Assembly: GCA_035533755.1 (NCBI GenBank)
Contig: DATLTC010000022.1
Span: forward strand, 1 to 34,132
Direction of reading: 5' to 3'
From: Gemmatimonadaceae bacterium
GTDB taxonomy: Bacteria > Gemmatimonadota > Gemmatimonadetes > Gemmatimonadales > Gemmatimonadaceae
DNA: 34,132 nucleotides
The position numbers were made by a program, and so were the translations under genes. Shown piece by piece: positions 26,623-34,132 of the stretch. How positions within the stretch are numbered: position 1 is the first letter of the stretch; every line of letters begins with the position of its first letter. The notes beneath the pieces are model-generated. The model saw only the letters and a program-made list of their open reading frames with translations, was not told where the DNA came from and searched no databases.

Positions 26623-27881
26623 TCGCGCTCCTGGTGCTCGCCGGCTGCGCCTCGATGGCCGCCATCCCCGGCGGTCCCGAGGATCACACCCCGCCCGTGG
26701 TGGTGGGCATCACGCCCGACACGCAGTCGGTGAACTTCCATCGCGACGCCGTGGACTTCAAGTTCGACGACGTCGTGAACGATCAGTCGGGCCCCACGCG
26801 CGATCTCAATGGGCTGTTCCTGATCTCGCCGCGCGACGGCGCCCCCCGCATCTACTGGCACCGCGATCACATCGACGTGCGGCCCAAGGGCAAGTGGCTG
26901 CCCAACACCGCGTACACGGTCACGCTCCTGCCCGGCCTGTCCGATCTCAGCAACAACGTGATGAAGAACTCGGTCTCGGTGACGTTCAGCACCGGACCCA
27001 CGATTCCGCCCTACGGCGTCCTCGGCCGCGTGTTCGATTGGGTGGCGCAGAAGGTCGCCCCGAACGCCGTCGTCGAAGCCATCCAGCGCCCCGACAGCGT
27101 GGTGTACTTCGGGCTCGCCGATTCCACGGGACAGTTCCACCTCGGCCCGTTCGGCGCCGGCACGTACACCGTGATCGCCTTCATCGATAAGAACAAGAAT
27201 CTCGACCAGGACCCGGGCGAACTCTGGGACAGCGTCCAGGTGAAGATCGACAAGACGCAGCCGTATCTCGAGATGCTCGCCGCCCGGCGCGACACCCTTG
27301 GCCCGCGCATCGCCACGATCGCGGCCGACGACAGCGTCACGCTCCGCGTGACGTTCGACAAGCCGCTCAGCCCCACCGCGCCGATCGACACCAGCCGGTT
27401 CAGCGTGCGCACGGCCGACTCCGTGCACCTGTCGATGCTCTGGGCCAAGTCGCTGCAGCAGTATCAGGCCGAAGTCGCCAAGGAGCACGCCGATTCCGCC
27501 CGCGTGGCCGATTCCCTGGCCGCCATCCGCGACACGACCAAACGCGCCAAGCCCGCCCCGCTGCCCGCGCCGCCGGTGAAGACCGAGCCGGAGCCGCCCA
27601 AGCCGTCGCAGCCGGCGCCGCCTTCGGTGGTGATCATCCGGCTCGCCCTCGGCTCGCACCTCCTACCGCTCAAGCAGTACCGCGTCACGGCCACGGACCT
27701 CGTGAACCTGCTCGGCTACAAGGCCACGTCGTCCCGCGTGTTCGCCACGCCCAAGCCGCCCGAAGCGCCGGTGAATCCCGATTCCACCAAGGGCTCCGCC
27801 AGACCCGACTCCGCGGCGCTCAAGCGCCCGCCGCCCAAGCGCGCCGGAGGCGGACGCGGGGGCGGGAGCGGAGCGCCGTGA
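26610..27881 (+). CDS. Ig-like domain lipoprotein of FCB type
   Basis: This 423-residue protein begins VRRLIALLVLAGC, a minimal 12-residue signal peptide with a lipobox and lipidated Cys13. A GGPED-TPP motif follows, the mark of a lipoprotein family common in Bacteroidetes. An SbsA-type Ig-like domain spans about 27-130 (ending NSVSVTFSTG). A carboxypeptidase-regulatory-like beta domain is at about 135-215 (GPFGAGTYTVIAFIDKNKNLD). A second Ig-like domain starts near 233 and is interrupted at about 290-325 by an Ala/Asp-rich helix and a Pro-rich stretch. The tail is basic and glycine-rich. It is probably anchored in the outer membrane. The GTG start overlaps valS by 13 nt. Function is unknown. 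Confidence 0.85.
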   Translation: MRRLIALLVLAGCASMAAIPGGPEDHTPPVVVGITPDTQSVNFHRDAVDFKFDDVVNDQSGPTRDLNGLFLISPRDGAPRIYWHRDHIDVRPKGKWLPNTAYTVTLLPGLSDLSNNVMKNSVSVTFSTGPTIPPYGVLGRVFDWVAQKVAPNAVVEAIQRPDSVVYFGLADSTGQFHLGPFGAGTYTVIAFIDKNKNLDQDPGELWDSVQVKIDKTQPYLEMLAARRDTLGPRIATIAADDSVTLRVTFDKPLSPTAPIDTSRFSVRTADSVHLSMLWAKSLQQYQAEVAKEHADSARVADSLAAIRDTTKRAKPAPLPAPPVKTEPEPPKPSQPAPPSVVIIRLALGSHLLPLKQYRVTATDLVNLLGYKATSSRVFATPKPPEAPVNPDSTKGSARPDSAALKRPPPKRAGGGRGGGSGAP

Positions 27882-29233
27882 CCGATCCGCGCCGTGCCAT
27901 CCCCAGCGTGAGCGCCCTGCTCGAACTCGCCGAGGTGCGGGAACTCCAGCAGATCGCGCCGCGCGGATTGGTGGTGGACGCGGTGCGGCGGGTGCTCGAC
28001 GACGTACGCCAGGGCGCGCCCACACCGGCGGCCGATGCCGAGTGGGCGGCCCGCATCTCGAGCGCCGTGGCGCGGGCGCAGCGCCCGTCGCTGCGCCCGG
28101 TGCTCAACGCCACGGGCGTGGTGCTGCACACCAACCTCGGTCGCGCCCCACTGGCCGAACCGGCCGTGCGCGCCATCCGGGCCGTGGCGTCGGGGTTCAG
28201 CAATCTCGAATATGACCTGGCCGCCGGCACCCGCGGTTCGCGCTACACGCACTGCGTGGGCCTGCTGCGCGAACTCACCGGCGCCGAGGACGCCGTGGTC
28301 GTGAACAACGGCGCCGCGGCGGTCATGCTCGCCCTCAACACGCTGGCCGACGGCCGCGACGTCATCGTCTCGCGCGGCGAGTTGGTGGAGATCGGCGGCA
28401 GCTTCCGCGTGCCCGAGATCATGGCCAAGAGCGGCGCCCGCCTGGTCGAGGTGGGCACCACCAACCGCACGCACCTGGCCGACTACGAGCGCGCCATCGG
28501 CCCCGACACGGGCGCGATCGTGAAGGTGCACCGCAGCAACTTCGCCATCGACGGATTCGTGGCCGACGTCGGTGTGGCCGACCTGGTGAAGCTCGCCGCG
28601 CCGCGCGGGCTCCCGGTGCTGCACGACCTGGGCAGCGGGCTGATGATCCCGCTCGACGCCATCGGGCTCACCGGCGAGCCCACGGTGGCCGACATCGTCC
28701 GCGCCGGCGCCACGCTGGTGGCGATGAGCGGCGACAAACTCCTGGGCGGCCCGCAGGCCGGCCTGCTCGTGGGATCGGCCGCCGCCATCGAACGCGTGCG
28801 CGCCAACCCGATCACCCGTGCCGTGCGCGTGGACAAGCTCACCATCGCCGCCCTCGAAGCCACGCTGGCGCTGTACCGCGAGCCGCGGCAGGCGCTGGCC
28901 GAGATCCCGACGCTGCGCATGCTGGGCACCGTGGTCGAGGAGTTGCAGGAACGCGCCCACGCCATCCGCAAGCGGCTGCGCCCGATGCCCGATGTCACCG
29001 TCGTGGCCACCGAGGCCACGGTGGGCGGCGGCGCCTTCCCCACGGCGCGCATTCGCTCCGTGGCGCTCTCCATCGGCGGCGACGCCGGGGCGCTCGACGC
29101 GCGGTTGCGCACGGGCGAGCCCGCCGTGGTCGGTCGCATCTCGGGCGGGCGCATGATCCTCGACCTCCGCGCCATCCCGCCGCGCGACGACCACGCGCTC
29201 GTCGGCGCCCTCTCGCGGGCCCTCGACGCATGA
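27878..29233 (+). CDS. selA: L-seryl-tRNA(Sec) selenium transferase
   Basis: This 451-residue PLP enzyme converts seryl-tRNA(Sec) to selenocysteinyl-tRNA. SelA blocks are the N-terminal tRNA-binding helices (1-75), LNATGVVLHTNLGRAPLAE near 78, NNGAAAVMLALN, SRGELVEIGGSFRVPEIM, VGTTNRTHLADY, and the PLP-lysine segment MSGDKLLGGPQAG with Lys287. The full length and the intact N domain argue for true SelA and not the shorter SelA-like paralogues. It implies a selenocysteine system (selB, selC and selD must be elsewhere). The GTG start overlaps the lipoprotein stop as GTGA, and its own stop overlaps gmhB as ATGA. Confidence 0.93.
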   Translation: MTDPRRAIPSVSALLELAEVRELQQIAPRGLVVDAVRRVLDDVRQGAPTPAADAEWAARISSAVARAQRPSLRPVLNATGVVLHTNLGRAPLAEPAVRAIRAVASGFSNLEYDLAAGTRGSRYTHCVGLLRELTGAEDAVVVNNGAAAVMLALNTLADGRDVIVSRGELVEIGGSFRVPEIMAKSGARLVEVGTTNRTHLADYERAIGPDTGAIVKVHRSNFAIDGFVADVGVADLVKLAAPRGLPVLHDLGSGLMIPLDAIGLTGEPTVADIVRAGATLVAMSGDKLLGGPQAGLLVGSAAAIERVRANPITRAVRVDKLTIAALEATLALYREPRQALAEIPTLRMLGTVVEELQERAHAIRKRLRPMPDVTVVATEATVGGGAFPTARIRSVALSIGGDAGALDARLRTGEPAVVGRISGGRMILDLRAIPPRDDHALVGALSRALDA

Positions 29234-29781
29234 GCGGCCTACCGGCGGCGTTCCTGGATCGCGACGGCACGCTCATGCACGACTTCCACTTCACCGACCG
29301 CCCCGAAGACGTGCTGCTGCTCCCCGGCGCGGCCCGGGCCGTGCAGCGGCTCAACGACGCCGGCGTGCCGGTGATCCTGGTGACCAATCAGTCGGGGATC
29401 GCGCGCGGATTCTTCACGATGGCCGATTACGAGCGCGTGAACGCCCGCCTGCGCGAGTTGCTGGCCGAGGAGGGCGCGCACCTGGACGATGCGTATGTCT
29501 GCCCCCACCACCCCGAGTTCTCCGGCGAATGCGCCTGCCGCAAGCCCGGCACGCTGCTGTTCGAAGAGGCGGCGCTGGACCACGGGCTCGACGTCGTGCG
29601 ATCGGTGTTCGTGGGCGACCGCTATCGCGACGTGCAGCCCGGCCTCACGCTGGGCGGGCTGGCGATCCTCGTTCCCAACGACGAGACGCCGGCCGACGAT
29701 CTCGCCAATGCGCGCGACCACGCCGCCGTCGCCAACACGCTCGGCGACGCGGTGACGCGGTTTCTGGGGCGGGCCCCGTGA
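29230..29781 (+). CDS. gmhB: D-glycero-D-manno-heptose 1,7-bisphosphate 7-phosphatase
   Basis: This 183-residue HAD-superfamily phosphatase acts in ADP-heptose synthesis for lipopolysaccharide cores. It has the nucleophile motif FLDRDGTLMHDF at 8-19, motif II VTNQSGIARGFF, the zinc-binding loop CPHHPEFSGECACRKPG (three Cys and two His) and motif III VFVGDRYRDVQPG. These are characteristic of GmhB, including the zinc loop that histidinol phosphatase relatives share. It overlaps selA and purN by 4 nt each. No other heptose gene is in the window. It suggests a Gram-negative cell envelope with heptose. Confidence 0.92.
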   Translation: MSGLPAAFLDRDGTLMHDFHFTDRPEDVLLLPGAARAVQRLNDAGVPVILVTNQSGIARGFFTMADYERVNARLRELLAEEGAHLDDAYVCPHHPEFSGECACRKPGTLLFEEAALDHGLDVVRSVFVGDRYRDVQPGLTLGGLAILVPNDETPADDLANARDHAAVANTLGDAVTRFLGRAP

Positions 29782-30464
29782 CCGCGCGGCTCGCCGTGCT
29801 CGCGTCGGGCGGCGGCTCGAACCTCCAGGCGATCCTCGACCACTGCGACCGGCTGGGCGCGCGGAGCGCCGGCCAGGTGGTGCTGGTGGCCTCCGATCGC
29901 CCGTCGGCCCGCGCCCTCGAGCGCGCGCGGGCCCGCGGCATCGCCACCGGCGTGATCCGGACCAACGCGCACCCCGACGGCGCGCCGCTCGCCGCGCTGT
30001 TGCGCGAGGCGCGGGTGGACTACGTGGTCCTGGCGGGATACCTTCGGCTCGTTCCGGCGGACGTGGTGCGCGCGTACGCGGGACGCATCGTGAACGTGCA
30101 TCCCGCGCTGTTGCCCGCATTCGGCGGACCGGGCATGTACGGTCACCGGGTGCACCAGGCCGTGATCGACGCCGGAGCGGCGGCCAGCGGCGCCACGGTG
30201 CACTTCGTGGACGAGGCGTTCGACCAGGGCGCGATCATCGCGCAGTGGCCGGTGCCCGTTCACCGGGACGACACCGCGGATTCATTGGCGGCGCGGGTAC
30301 TCCGCGTGGAGCATGCGCTCTATCCGCGCGTGGTGCAGGCGCTCGCCGCCGGCCGCGTGCGCCAGGGCCAGCCCCCGCGCACGGGGAACGCCGAACAATT
30401 TCCACTCGCCGATCGCGACGATCGGCATCTCGCCGAGGACATCGAGCATGCGTTGGACCTCTAG
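29778..30464 (+). CDS. purN: Phosphoribosylglycinamide formyltransferase
   Basis: This 228-residue folate-dependent enzyme forms N-formyl-GAR, the third step of purine synthesis. It has LAVLASGGGSNLQAILDHC at 5-23 (phosphate loop), LAGYLRLVPADVV, the catalytic NVHPALLPAFGG (Asn and His) and VHFVDEAFDQGAIIAQ (catalytic Asp). The usual NIHPSLLP is NVHPALLP. The C terminus is about 20 residues longer than in E. coli. The GTG start at 29778 overlaps the gmhB stop as GTGA and puts the conserved region at residue 4. The stop lies 17 nt inside the following peptidase gene. Confidence 0.95.
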   Translation: MTARLAVLASGGGSNLQAILDHCDRLGARSAGQVVLVASDRPSARALERARARGIATGVIRTNAHPDGAPLAALLREARVDYVVLAGYLRLVPADVVRAYAGRIVNVHPALLPAFGGPGMYGHRVHQAVIDAGAAASGATVHFVDEAFDQGAIIAQWPVPVHRDDTADSLAARVLRVEHALYPRVVQALAAGRVRQGQPPRTGNAEQFPLADRDDRHLAEDIEHALDL

Positions 30465-32559
30465 ACTCGCACGCACCGGCCTGTGGTTCGCATCCCTCGC
30501 GCTGGCTCCCGCCGCCGGCGCGCAATCCCCAGCGCCCGGTTCGCCGCTCATCCACGTGGTGCAGCGCTGGATCGGATTGCCCACCGCTCCGGGACGCGAG
30601 CGGTTCGCCACCGATCGCATCCAGGCCGCCGACCGCGGCTGGACGCGCGATGCCCTGGGCGACCTCGTCAAGACGCGCGGGTCGGGCGCGCCGGTGCGCG
30701 TGGTCGCGTGCGGACTCGACGCGCCCGCCTACATGATCAGCCAGATCACCGACGACGGCTACCTGCGCGTGCAGATGGACGGCAACGGCGCCCGCCGCCC
30801 CCTGTGGGACGACTTTCACCTGGGCCAGCGCATCCTCGTCGAGACGGGCAATCCCGCCACGCCCGACTCGGTGAAGTTCGTGCCCGGCGTATTCCTGGTC
30901 CGCAGCACGCATCTGTGGCGGGGACAGCCGGCCACCAACGGCGTCCCCACGGTGGACGACCTGTGGATCGACGTCGGCGCGCGCAACGCCGCCGAGGCGT
31001 CGCGCATGGGCATCCGGCTGCTCGACCCCGTGTTCCGCGATCTCCCGCCGTGGCAGGTGGCCAACTACGTCACCGGTCCCGACGCCGCGTCGCGCGCCGG
31101 GTGCGCCGCCGTCGAGGCCGCGTCGCAGGGCACGCCGGCCACGGGCACCGACATCTTCGTCATCGCGGTGCAGAGCAGCTTCAACTGGTCGGGGCTCACC
31201 GGCGTGCTGTCGCGCACGCACAACGCCGACTCGGTGATCGTCGTGACGGCGTCGCGCGTGCGGGCCGCCGACACCACCGCCGCCGTGGGCGTGGAACCGA
31301 TGCGGCTGGCCTCGCTGGCCGGCATGCACGTGGGCGCCGCGTACGCGCTGGCCGTCCGGTCGCGGTATCCCAACACGCTGGTCGAGAGCGTGAGCAGCTC
31401 CGACCTGCGCGCGCTGTTCGAGCGGGTGGCATCGGCCGCGGACGTGCGGACCACCGCCAAGCCGGCGATGCCCGTGGCCACGCTTCCGATCGCGGCCGAG
31501 CGCCATGACAGCCTGTCGCGCGACGCCGACCTGCTCGCCCGCCTGACCGACCGCTACGCGGTCTCGGGGCACGAGGGCCCGGTGCGCGATCTGATCCGCG
31601 ACGCGCTGCCGGCGTGGGCTAAGTCGCGCGCCGTGGTCGATTCGGCCGGGAACATGTACGTGGCCGTCGGCCCCGATCGCGACACGGTGGTCATCGTCGC
31701 GCATATGGATGAGGTGGGCTTCGACGTGGCCAAGGTGAACCCCGACGGACTGGTGGAACTGCGCATGCGCGGCGGATTCTACACGTCGCTGTGGGCCGGC
31801 CAGCCGGCGCTGCTGCACCGCGACACCGACGTGCAGGGCTCCACCGGTGTGCGCGACTGCGCGGCCACCAGCGCCACGGCGCTCAAGGGCGTGTTCGTGC
31901 CGCCCGACGACGTGCTCGCCCGCAACTCGCGCACCGTGTATGCCTGGTTCGGCCCCGATCCGGCCGCGCTCGGCGTGGCGCCGGGAATGACCGTCACCGC
32001 GTACAAGTGCGCCACGCGACTCGGCGCGCTGCGATTCACGGCCCGCGCCATCGACGATCGCGCGGGAGACACCTCGCTGCTGCTCGCCATGGACATGATC
32101 GATCCGGCCAAGCTCGACCACAAGGTGATCTTCGCCTTCTCCACGCGCGAGGAGATCGGGCTCAACGGCGCCGAAGCGTTGGCCGCCGAGTTCCGCACGT
32201 CGGTGCGGCGCGTGCTGGCCATCGATACGTTCGTGTCGTCCGACTCGCCGCTCGAGGACAAGCGATTCGCCGACACTCCGATCGGCATGGGCCCCGTGGC
32301 CCGGATGATGGACAACTCGAGCGTGACCCCGCCCGACGAGATGGCGCGGCTGTTTCGCATCGCCGCCGCGCACGGCATCCCGCTGCAGAACGGCACCACC
32401 AACGGCGGCAACGACGGCTCCGCGTTCACGCGCTACGGCGTGGTGGACGTGCCCATCGGGTGGCCGCTGCGCGATAGTCATTCGCCCGCCGAGGTGATCG
32501 ACCTGCGGGACGTGCGCTCGCTGGCGCGGCTGGTGGCGGCTTTGGCGGTAGGACGGTAG
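30448..32559 (+). CDS. Secreted double M42-family peptidase with degenerate N-terminal half
   Basis: This 703-residue protein has a Sec signal peptide (cleavage after about residue 25, APAAGA) and two M42 aminopeptidase-like halves. The C-terminal half (about 385-700) keeps the dinuclear metal site: His419 and Asp421 (AHMDEVGF), Asp536-Asp537 (IDDRAGD), Glu568-Glu569 (TREEIGLNGAE), Asp593 and His678 (DSHSPAE). The N-terminal half (about 30-370) keeps M42 landmarks (DDLWIDVGARNAAEASRMGI) but has lost ligands: ACGLDAP for AHMDE (Cys88), DAASR for DDR (Asp212), and VQSSFNW for VQEEVGL (Ser243-Ser244). It overlaps purN by 17 nt. Likely a periplasmic aminopeptidase. Confidence 0.85.
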   Translation: MRWTSRLARTGLWFASLALAPAAGAQSPAPGSPLIHVVQRWIGLPTAPGRERFATDRIQAADRGWTRDALGDLVKTRGSGAPVRVVACGLDAPAYMISQITDDGYLRVQMDGNGARRPLWDDFHLGQRILVETGNPATPDSVKFVPGVFLVRSTHLWRGQPATNGVPTVDDLWIDVGARNAAEASRMGIRLLDPVFRDLPPWQVANYVTGPDAASRAGCAAVEAASQGTPATGTDIFVIAVQSSFNWSGLTGVLSRTHNADSVIVVTASRVRAADTTAAVGVEPMRLASLAGMHVGAAYALAVRSRYPNTLVESVSSSDLRALFERVASAADVRTTAKPAMPVATLPIAAERHDSLSRDADLLARLTDRYAVSGHEGPVRDLIRDALPAWAKSRAVVDSAGNMYVAVGPDRDTVVIVAHMDEVGFDVAKVNPDGLVELRMRGGFYTSLWAGQPALLHRDTDVQGSTGVRDCAATSATALKGVFVPPDDVLARNSRTVYAWFGPDPAALGVAPGMTVTAYKCATRLGALRFTARAIDDRAGDTSLLLAMDMIDPAKLDHKVIFAFSTREEIGLNGAEALAAEFRTSVRRVLAIDTFVSSDSPLEDKRFADTPIGMGPVARMMDNSSVTPPDEMARLFRIAAAHGIPLQNGTTNGGNDGSAFTRYGVVDVPIGWPLRDSHSPAEVIDLRDVRSLARLVAALAVGR

Positions 32560-32633
32560 GAGCGTAGGGGGGTAGGACGGATGACTGCAGAACGCCGTTT
32601 ACCAACTACTCCCCTACCGTCCTACCGCCCTAC
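32544..32633. repeat. GTAGGACGG repeat with two alternative inverted-repeat pairings
   Basis: Arm A (32544-32560, GGCGGTAGGACGGTAGG) is perfectly complementary to 32613-32629. Arm B (32564-32580, GTAGGGGGGTAGGACGG) is complementary to 32617-32633 with one mismatch. The right arm cannot pair with both. Arm A contains the last three codons and TAG stop of the peptidase gene. The unit GTAGGACGG occurs twice on the left. It fills most of the 110-bp gap before purH and could be a genome-wide repetitive element, a bidirectional terminator or an attenuator. No T tract follows. Confidence 0.75.
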
Positions 32634-32669
32634 TCTCACAATTACGACCCAACTTCAATTCCACACCCC

Positions 32670-34132
32670 ATGCGCGCTCTGCTCTCCGTATCGAATAAAT
32701 CCGGCCTCGTGGAATTCGCCACGGGGCTCGTCGCCCTCGGCTGGGAGCTGGTCTCCACCGGCGGCACCGCACGCACGCTGCGCGAGGCCGGCCTCGCCGT
32801 GCGCGACGTCAGCGAGGTCACCGGCTTCCCGGAGATGCTCGACGGCCGCGTGAAGACGCTGCACCCGGTGGTGCACGGCGGATTGCTGGCGCGGCGCGAC
32901 CTGCCCGAGCACATGGCGGCGCTGGCCGAACATCACATCGCGCCGATCGATCTCGTGGTGGTGAACCTGTATCCGTTCCGGGAGACGGCCGCCCGGCGCG
33001 GCGTCGCGCCGGAAGAGGTGATCGAGAACATCGACATCGGCGGCCCCAGCATGCTGCGCTCGGCGGCCAAGAACTTCGCGTCGGTGTACGTGGTGGTGGA
33101 CCCGGCCGACTACGGACGCGTGCTGGCGGCGATCCAATCCGGCGACGACGACCTCGATCTGCGGCGGTTGCTGGCCGGCAAGGTGTACGCGCACACGGCG
33201 TCGTACGACGCGGCGATCGCCGCCTGGTTCGCGCACGAGCGCGAGGAACTGTTCCCGGCCACGGTGACGATGAGCTTCGAACTGGCGCAGTCGCTGCGCT
33301 ACGGCGAGAACCCCGGCCAGGCGGCGGCGTTCTACGTGGAACGGCCGGGCGCCGGCCTCTCGGCGCTGGTGCAGAAGGGCGGCAAGGAGCTCTCGTTCAA
33401 CAACCTCATCGACCTCGAGGGCGCGCTCCTGGCCATCGAACCGTTCGCCGGCACCACGGCGTGCGCGATCATCAAGCACACCACGCCGTGCGGGCTGGCC
33501 CTTGGCGCCACCGCGCGCCAGGCGTACGAGAAGGCGCTGGCCTGCGATCCGGTGTCGGCATTCGGATCGGTGATCGCGTTCAACGTGCCGGTGGACGAAG
33601 ACACGGCGAACGTCGTGGCCAGTCTGTTCGTGGAGTGCATCGTGGCGCCGTCGTTCTCCGACGCCGCGGTGGAGGTGTTGGGGCGCAAGAAGAACCTCCG
33701 CGTGCTCGAGGGCACGGCGATGTGGCCGCCGCACAGCTTCGACTACAAGCGCGTGCGCGGCGGCGTGCTGGTGCAGGAGCGCGCCCCGGGCGTGATCGAC
33801 GACGCGGGGTGGACGGTGCCCACCAAGCGGCAGCCCACCGCCGACGAGCTCAAGGACCTGCTGTTCGCGTGGCGGGCCGTGGCGAGCGTGAAGAGCAACG
33901 CGATCGTGCTCACCCGCGACGGCGCGACGATCGGCATCGGCGCCGGCCAGATGTCGCGGGTGGACGCGTCGTTCATCGCGGCGCACAAGGCGCGCACCAC
34001 GGGCCACGACACCAAGGGCTCGGTGATGGGGTCGGATGCGTTCTTCCCCTTCCGCGACGGCGTGGACCAGGCCGCCGAGGCGGGCGTGGCGGCCATCATC
34101 CAGCCCGGCGGCAGCGTGCGCGACGCCGAGGT
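32670..34132 (+). CDS. purH: Bifunctional AICAR formyltransferase/IMP cyclohydrolase, 3' end cut by the window
   Basis: The 487 visible codons cover almost the whole enzyme, which makes IMP in the last two purine steps; roughly 20-30 residues are missing. The IMP cyclohydrolase domain (about 1-195) has LLSVSNKSGLVEFA, STGGTARTLREAG, GRVKTLHPVVHGGLLARRD and NIDIGGPSMLRSAAKNF. The formyltransferase domain has LRYGENPGQAAAFY, KELSFNNLIDLEGAL, the catalytic IKHTTPCGLA and VKSNAIVLTRDG, ending near GSDAFFPFRDGVDQA. The ATG at 32670 has no Shine-Dalgarno upstream (TTCCACACCCC), so translation may rely on another signal or a short leader. It follows the GTAGGACGG repeat. Confidence 0.96.
   Translation, partial: MRALLSVSNKSGLVEFATGLVALGWELVSTGGTARTLREAGLAVRDVSEVTGFPEMLDGRVKTLHPVVHGGLLARRDLPEHMAALAEHHIAPIDLVVVNLYPFRETAARRGVAPEEVIENIDIGGPSMLRSAAKNFASVYVVVDPADYGRVLAAIQSGDDDLDLRRLLAGKVYAHTASYDAAIAAWFAHEREELFPATVTMSFELAQSLRYGENPGQAAAFYVERPGAGLSALVQKGGKELSFNNLIDLEGALLAIEPFAGTTACAIIKHTTPCGLALGATARQAYEKALACDPVSAFGSVIAFNVPVDEDTANVVASLFVECIVAPSFSDAAVEVLGRKKNLRVLEGTAMWPPHSFDYKRVRGGVLVQERAPGVIDDAGWTVPTKRQPTADELKDLLFAWRAVASVKSNAIVLTRDGATIGIGAGQMSRVDASFIAAHKARTTGHDTKGSVMGSDAFFPFRDGVDQAAEAGVAAIIQPGGSVRDAE

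Noticed and set aside
30235-32481. 748-codon minus-strand open frame opposite the M42 peptidase gene
   Set aside because: Antisense shadow of a real gene, composed of biased His/Arg/Gly sequence.
32560-32669. Purine-responsive riboswitch before purH
   Set aside because: The gap is filled by the GTAGGACGG repeat and an A/C-rich stretch; no purine or PRPP aptamer core could be recognised.

Overview
The window is a 34-kb chromosomal segment of roughly 70% G+C and is almost entirely coding. The best reading is a free-living heterotroph of the Gemmatimonadota or a close relative in the FCB group. Three things point there. One is a PadR regulator paired with a large ADOP-type permease. Another is a short-signal lipoprotein of a type common in the FCB group (after its Cys comes GGPED-TPP). 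The third is a set of TTAGCTTTG-like elements resembling the Bacteroidetes -7 promoter box. This placement is inference from gene content and not a phylogeny.

Layout. (1) 1-3074, plus strand: a PadR repressor and an ADOP/MacB-like permease behind a promoter that carries two palindromic boxes 22 bp apart. (2) 3075-3493: a spacer of about 50% G+C, then two CAU-anticodon tRNAs on the minus strand (one is initiator tRNA-fMet) with a strong hairpin between them. (3) 3529-12052, minus strand: a chain transcribed from a good promoter at 12109-12137. It runs Minf_1886-family protein, small zinc ribbon, NAD(P)HX repair enzyme, ThiL, PlsC-type acyltransferase, enolase and FtsB-like protein, then after a palindrome a tandem universal stress protein and a P1B-type ATPase. 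(4) 12147-23167, minus strand: a small membrane protein, ThrRS, thiolase, BioY, a CPBP protease, 3-hydroxyacyl-CoA dehydrogenase, acyl-CoA dehydrogenase, leucine dehydrogenase, RpiB, GlyA and an APC permease. (5) 23264-34132, plus strand: a BON-domain protein, then ValRS, an Ig-like lipoprotein, SelA, GmhB, PurN, a double M42 peptidase and PurH (cut by the window end).

How the genes work together. Most of the window is housekeeping. Thiolase, 3-hydroxyacyl-CoA dehydrogenase, acyl-CoA dehydrogenase and leucine dehydrogenase form a plausible branched-chain amino acid and fatty-acid oxidation set. PurN and PurH are two steps of purine synthesis. GlyA feeds one-carbon units to both of them. ThrRS and ValRS are divergently arranged around a 96-bp promoter region. 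Very many junctions are 4-base stop/start overlaps (ATGA, GTGA or TTGA), so translational coupling is general here.

Most unusual items: the secreted peptidase built of a degenerate M42 half followed by an intact one; a repeat after it that can form two mutually exclusive hairpins and contains that gene's stop codon; the P1B ATPase with non-standard CPL and HL motifs next to a Usp gene; the PadR operator pair; the recurring TTAGCTTTG element; and selA inside a translation, purine and envelope operon. I saw no CRISPR array, transposase, integrase, prophage module or defence system.
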